Source: Marinomonas posidonica_A | Lineage (GTDB): Bacteria; Pseudomonadota; Gammaproteobacteria; Pseudomonadales; Marinomonadaceae | Reading direction: 5' to 3' | Assembly: GCF_043643765.1 (NCBI RefSeq) | Contig: NZ_JBHZSP010000005.1 | Coordinates: 176,459-240,458 of the forward strand | DNA length: 64,000 nt | Shown here: positions 62,658-64,000 of the stretch, one piece after another | How positions within the stretch are numbered: position 1 is the first letter of the stretch | Layout of the letters: each line of letters opens with the position of its first letter | Position numbers and translations under genes: made by a program | The notes under the pieces: generated by a model | Database searches by the model: none | What the model saw: the letters and a program-made list of their open reading frames with translations, nothing else | Told to the model about the DNA's origin: nothing

Positions 62658-63830
62658 ATGGAACAAAAATTATTAAATCTGTACCACGATACGGGCATAT
62701 ATCAGCTTGAATTCGGTCAAGCTGTGATGATGTGTGTGGGACTGTTGCTTGTCTATCTTGCTATTAAGAAAGGTTTCGAACCGCTGTTATTATTACCAAT
62801 AGGGGTTGGGGCTATTTTGGTAAATATTCCTGGTGCAGGTTTTATGGCGGCGCCCGTTTATGATGCTGCTGGTCATATGGTGTCGCCAGGCGGATTACAG
62901 TACTACATTTATCATGGTGGTATTGAGACCGGTTTGTTTCCGTTATTAATCTTTATGGGTGTTGGCGCAATGACGGACTTTGGTCCTATGTTAGCCAATC
63001 CGAAAACCCTGCTGCTAGGAGCGGCGGCTCAATTTGGTATCTTCGCAACGGTAATCGGAGCCGTGGTGCTTGGCGCGAGCGGAATTATGGACTTTACGTT
63101 AGCAGATGCGGCCGCGATTGGTATCATTGGTGGCGCGGACGGTCCAACGGCGATTTTCGTGGCGAGCCGATTGGCGCCAGATTTGCTTGGTGCTATTGCG
63201 GTGGCAGCGTACTCTTATATGGCGTTAGTGCCATTGATTCAGCCGCCTATTATGAGGGCGTTAACCTCTCAAGAAGAGCGCGCGATTAAAATGGTGCAAT
63301 TGAGACACGTGACGAAAACAGAAAAAATTGTCTTTCCAATTGTAGTGACGTTATTGGCGGCGGCGTTCTTGCCATCCGCAGCGCCACTGTTGGGGATGTT
63401 CTGTTTTGGTAACTTGATGAAAGAGTCTGGTGTGGTTGATCGTCTTAGTGATACCGCTCAAAATGCCTTGATCAATACAGTGACTATCTTCCTTGGTTTA
63501 GGTGTTGGTTCTAAACTCAGTTCAGAAGCATTTCTGAACATAGAAACACTGGGTATTTTGTCTCTTGGCTTGGTGGCCTTTGCGATTGGTACGGCAACCG
63601 GTGTACTGATGGCGAAAGTGTTAAACAAAGTATCTGAACATCCAATAAATCCATTGATTGGCGCGGCTGGTGTATCGGCTGTACCTATGGCCGCGCGTGT
63701 TGCCAACAAAGTTGGCTTGGAAGCAAATAAACAAAACTTCCTATTAATGCATGCGATGGGGCCAAATGTGGCTGGTGTAATCGGTTCTGCGGTAGCGGCT
63801 GGTGTTATGCTGAGTTATGTTGGCGGTTAA
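62658..63830 (+). CDS. oadB: Oxaloacetate decarboxylase beta subunit (Na+ pump)
   Basis: 390 residues, about nine or more membrane helices. The GIIGGADGPTAIFVASRLAP region (Asp in the Na+ path) and PLIQPPIMRALT are diagnostic. Decarboxylation of carboxybiotin here drives Na+ export, useful in a marine organism. Follows oadA by 32 bases; the operon ends at a terminator. Confidence 0.95.
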   Translation: MEQKLLNLYHDTGIYQLEFGQAVMMCVGLLLVYLAIKKGFEPLLLLPIGVGAILVNIPGAGFMAAPVYDAAGHMVSPGGLQYYIYHGGIETGLFPLLIFMGVGAMTDFGPMLANPKTLLLGAAAQFGIFATVIGAVVLGASGIMDFTLADAAAIGIIGGADGPTAIFVASRLAPDLLGAIAVAAYSYMALVPLIQPPIMRALTSQEERAIKMVQLRHVTKTEKIVFPIVVTLLAAAFLPSAAPLLGMFCFGNLMKESGVVDRLSDTAQNALINTVTIFLGLGVGSKLSSEAFLNIETLGILSLGLVAFAIGTATGVLMAKVLNKVSEHPINPLIGAAGVSAVPMAARVANKVGLEANKQNFLLMHAMGPNVAGVIGSAVAAGVMLSYVGG

Positions 63831-63847
63831 GATCGTTATTAGGTTAT

Positions 63848-63872
63848 AAAAAAGGCGCCCATGCGTCTTTTT
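63848..63872 (+). terminator. Intrinsic terminator of oadGAB
   Basis: AAAAAAGGCGC / GCGTCTTTTTT with one G-U pair and a CCAT loop. Confidence 0.85.
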
Positions 63873-63966
63873 TATTGCCTATCGGTTGTTTTTTAAACGA
63901 TTTTGGCGTTTTAGTATGCCTATACAATAAAACTTAACCAAAACATCAAAAAAACGAAAAAAAGAG

Positions 63967-64000
63967 TTGCACTAAATCTGTAGATCCTTAATATACGCCC
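63967..64000 (+). promoter_or_regulatory. Candidate strong promoter at the window end
   Basis: TTGCAC (63967) and TAATAT (63989) are separated by 16 bases and followed by ACGCCC, a GC-rich discriminator like that of the tRNA-Ser promoter. A stable RNA gene or operon may start just beyond the window. Confidence 0.4.

Noticed and set aside
1..64000. Prophage, insertion sequence, integron, toxin-antitoxin or CRISPR
   Set aside because: No transposase, integrase, phage structural gene, toxin-antitoxin pair or spaced direct-repeat array was recognised; the octamer repeat at 51211 has no spacers.

Overview
The window is an ordinary stretch of a gammaproteobacterial chromosome of moderate GC. It shows no phage, insertion sequence, plasmid or CRISPR signature. 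Gene content and order (dsbC-hom-thrC, rppH-ptsP-lgt-thyA, fdxA-mutS-pncC-recA, dadA-alr, alaS-lysC-csrA-tRNA, Na+-pumping oadGAB) suggest a marine Oceanospirillales bacterium such as Marinomonas or a relative. The genus is an inference from gene order and protein style, not from a database search.

Layout. 1-8.5 kb: the end of dinB, a glycerate-kinase-like P-loop kinase, an esterase, an inositol-monophosphatase-family enzyme, two small membrane proteins, an MscS channel, greB, a DUF72 protein, a NIF3/YqfO-like protein, a Nudix hydrolase and a CorC/HlyC-family CBS protein. 8.5-13 kb: ypjD divergent from ffh, then the translation operon rpsP-rimM-trmD-rplS. 13-21.5 kb: dsbC, hom-thrC, rsmE, a diguanylate cyclase, recJ, folD. 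21.5-30.6 kb: ygfB-like gene, pepP, a UbiH-family hydroxylase, an HDOD protein, a three-gene ferric-iron ABC transporter and a second HDOD protein. 30.6-42.8 kb: rlmI, a HAD phosphatase, rppH-ptsP-lgt, thyA/folA divergent, yjbQ, a PAS/degenerate-GGDEF protein, rlmJ, ilvD. 42.8-51.8 kb: an EAL-HDOD protein, a non-coding RNA locus, fdxA, mutS, pncC, recA (with a LexA box), a large coiled-coil membrane protein, recX. 51.9-58.8 kb: dadA-alr, alaS, lysC, csrA. 58.8-59.3 kb: tRNA-Ser and at least three tRNA-Arg genes interrupted by a 100-N assembly gap. 59.4-63.9 kb: dusC, then oadGAB; the window closes on what looks like a strong promoter.

The most interesting signal is a Csr/Rsm post-transcriptional regulatory circuit spread over two loci about 14 kb apart. 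The 590-base region without genes between the EAL-HDOD gene and fdxA holds two adjacent GGA-rich RNAs, each closed by its own intrinsic terminator. Many of the GGA triplets sit in the loops of small hairpins, as expected of CsrB/RsmZ-type RNAs that sequester CsrA. Upstream lies an 18-bp palindrome, TGTAGG-N6-CCTACA, followed after exactly four bases by a third TGTAGG half-site. The same compound element, with the same spacings, lies upstream of csrA. The palindrome resembles the GacA/UvrY upstream activating sequence (TGTAAG-N6-CTTACA). The csrA leader also carries a near-consensus CsrA site over its Shine-Dalgarno sequence. Together these predict that one response regulator (encoded outside the window) drives both CsrA and its antagonist RNAs, with CsrA also controlling itself.

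Other points worth attention are: a recA-recX pair separated by a 522-residue coiled-coil protein, with recX inverted; an octamer tandem repeat containing that protein's stop codon; several signalling proteins with degenerate catalytic motifs; and an assembly gap inside the tRNA-Arg array.
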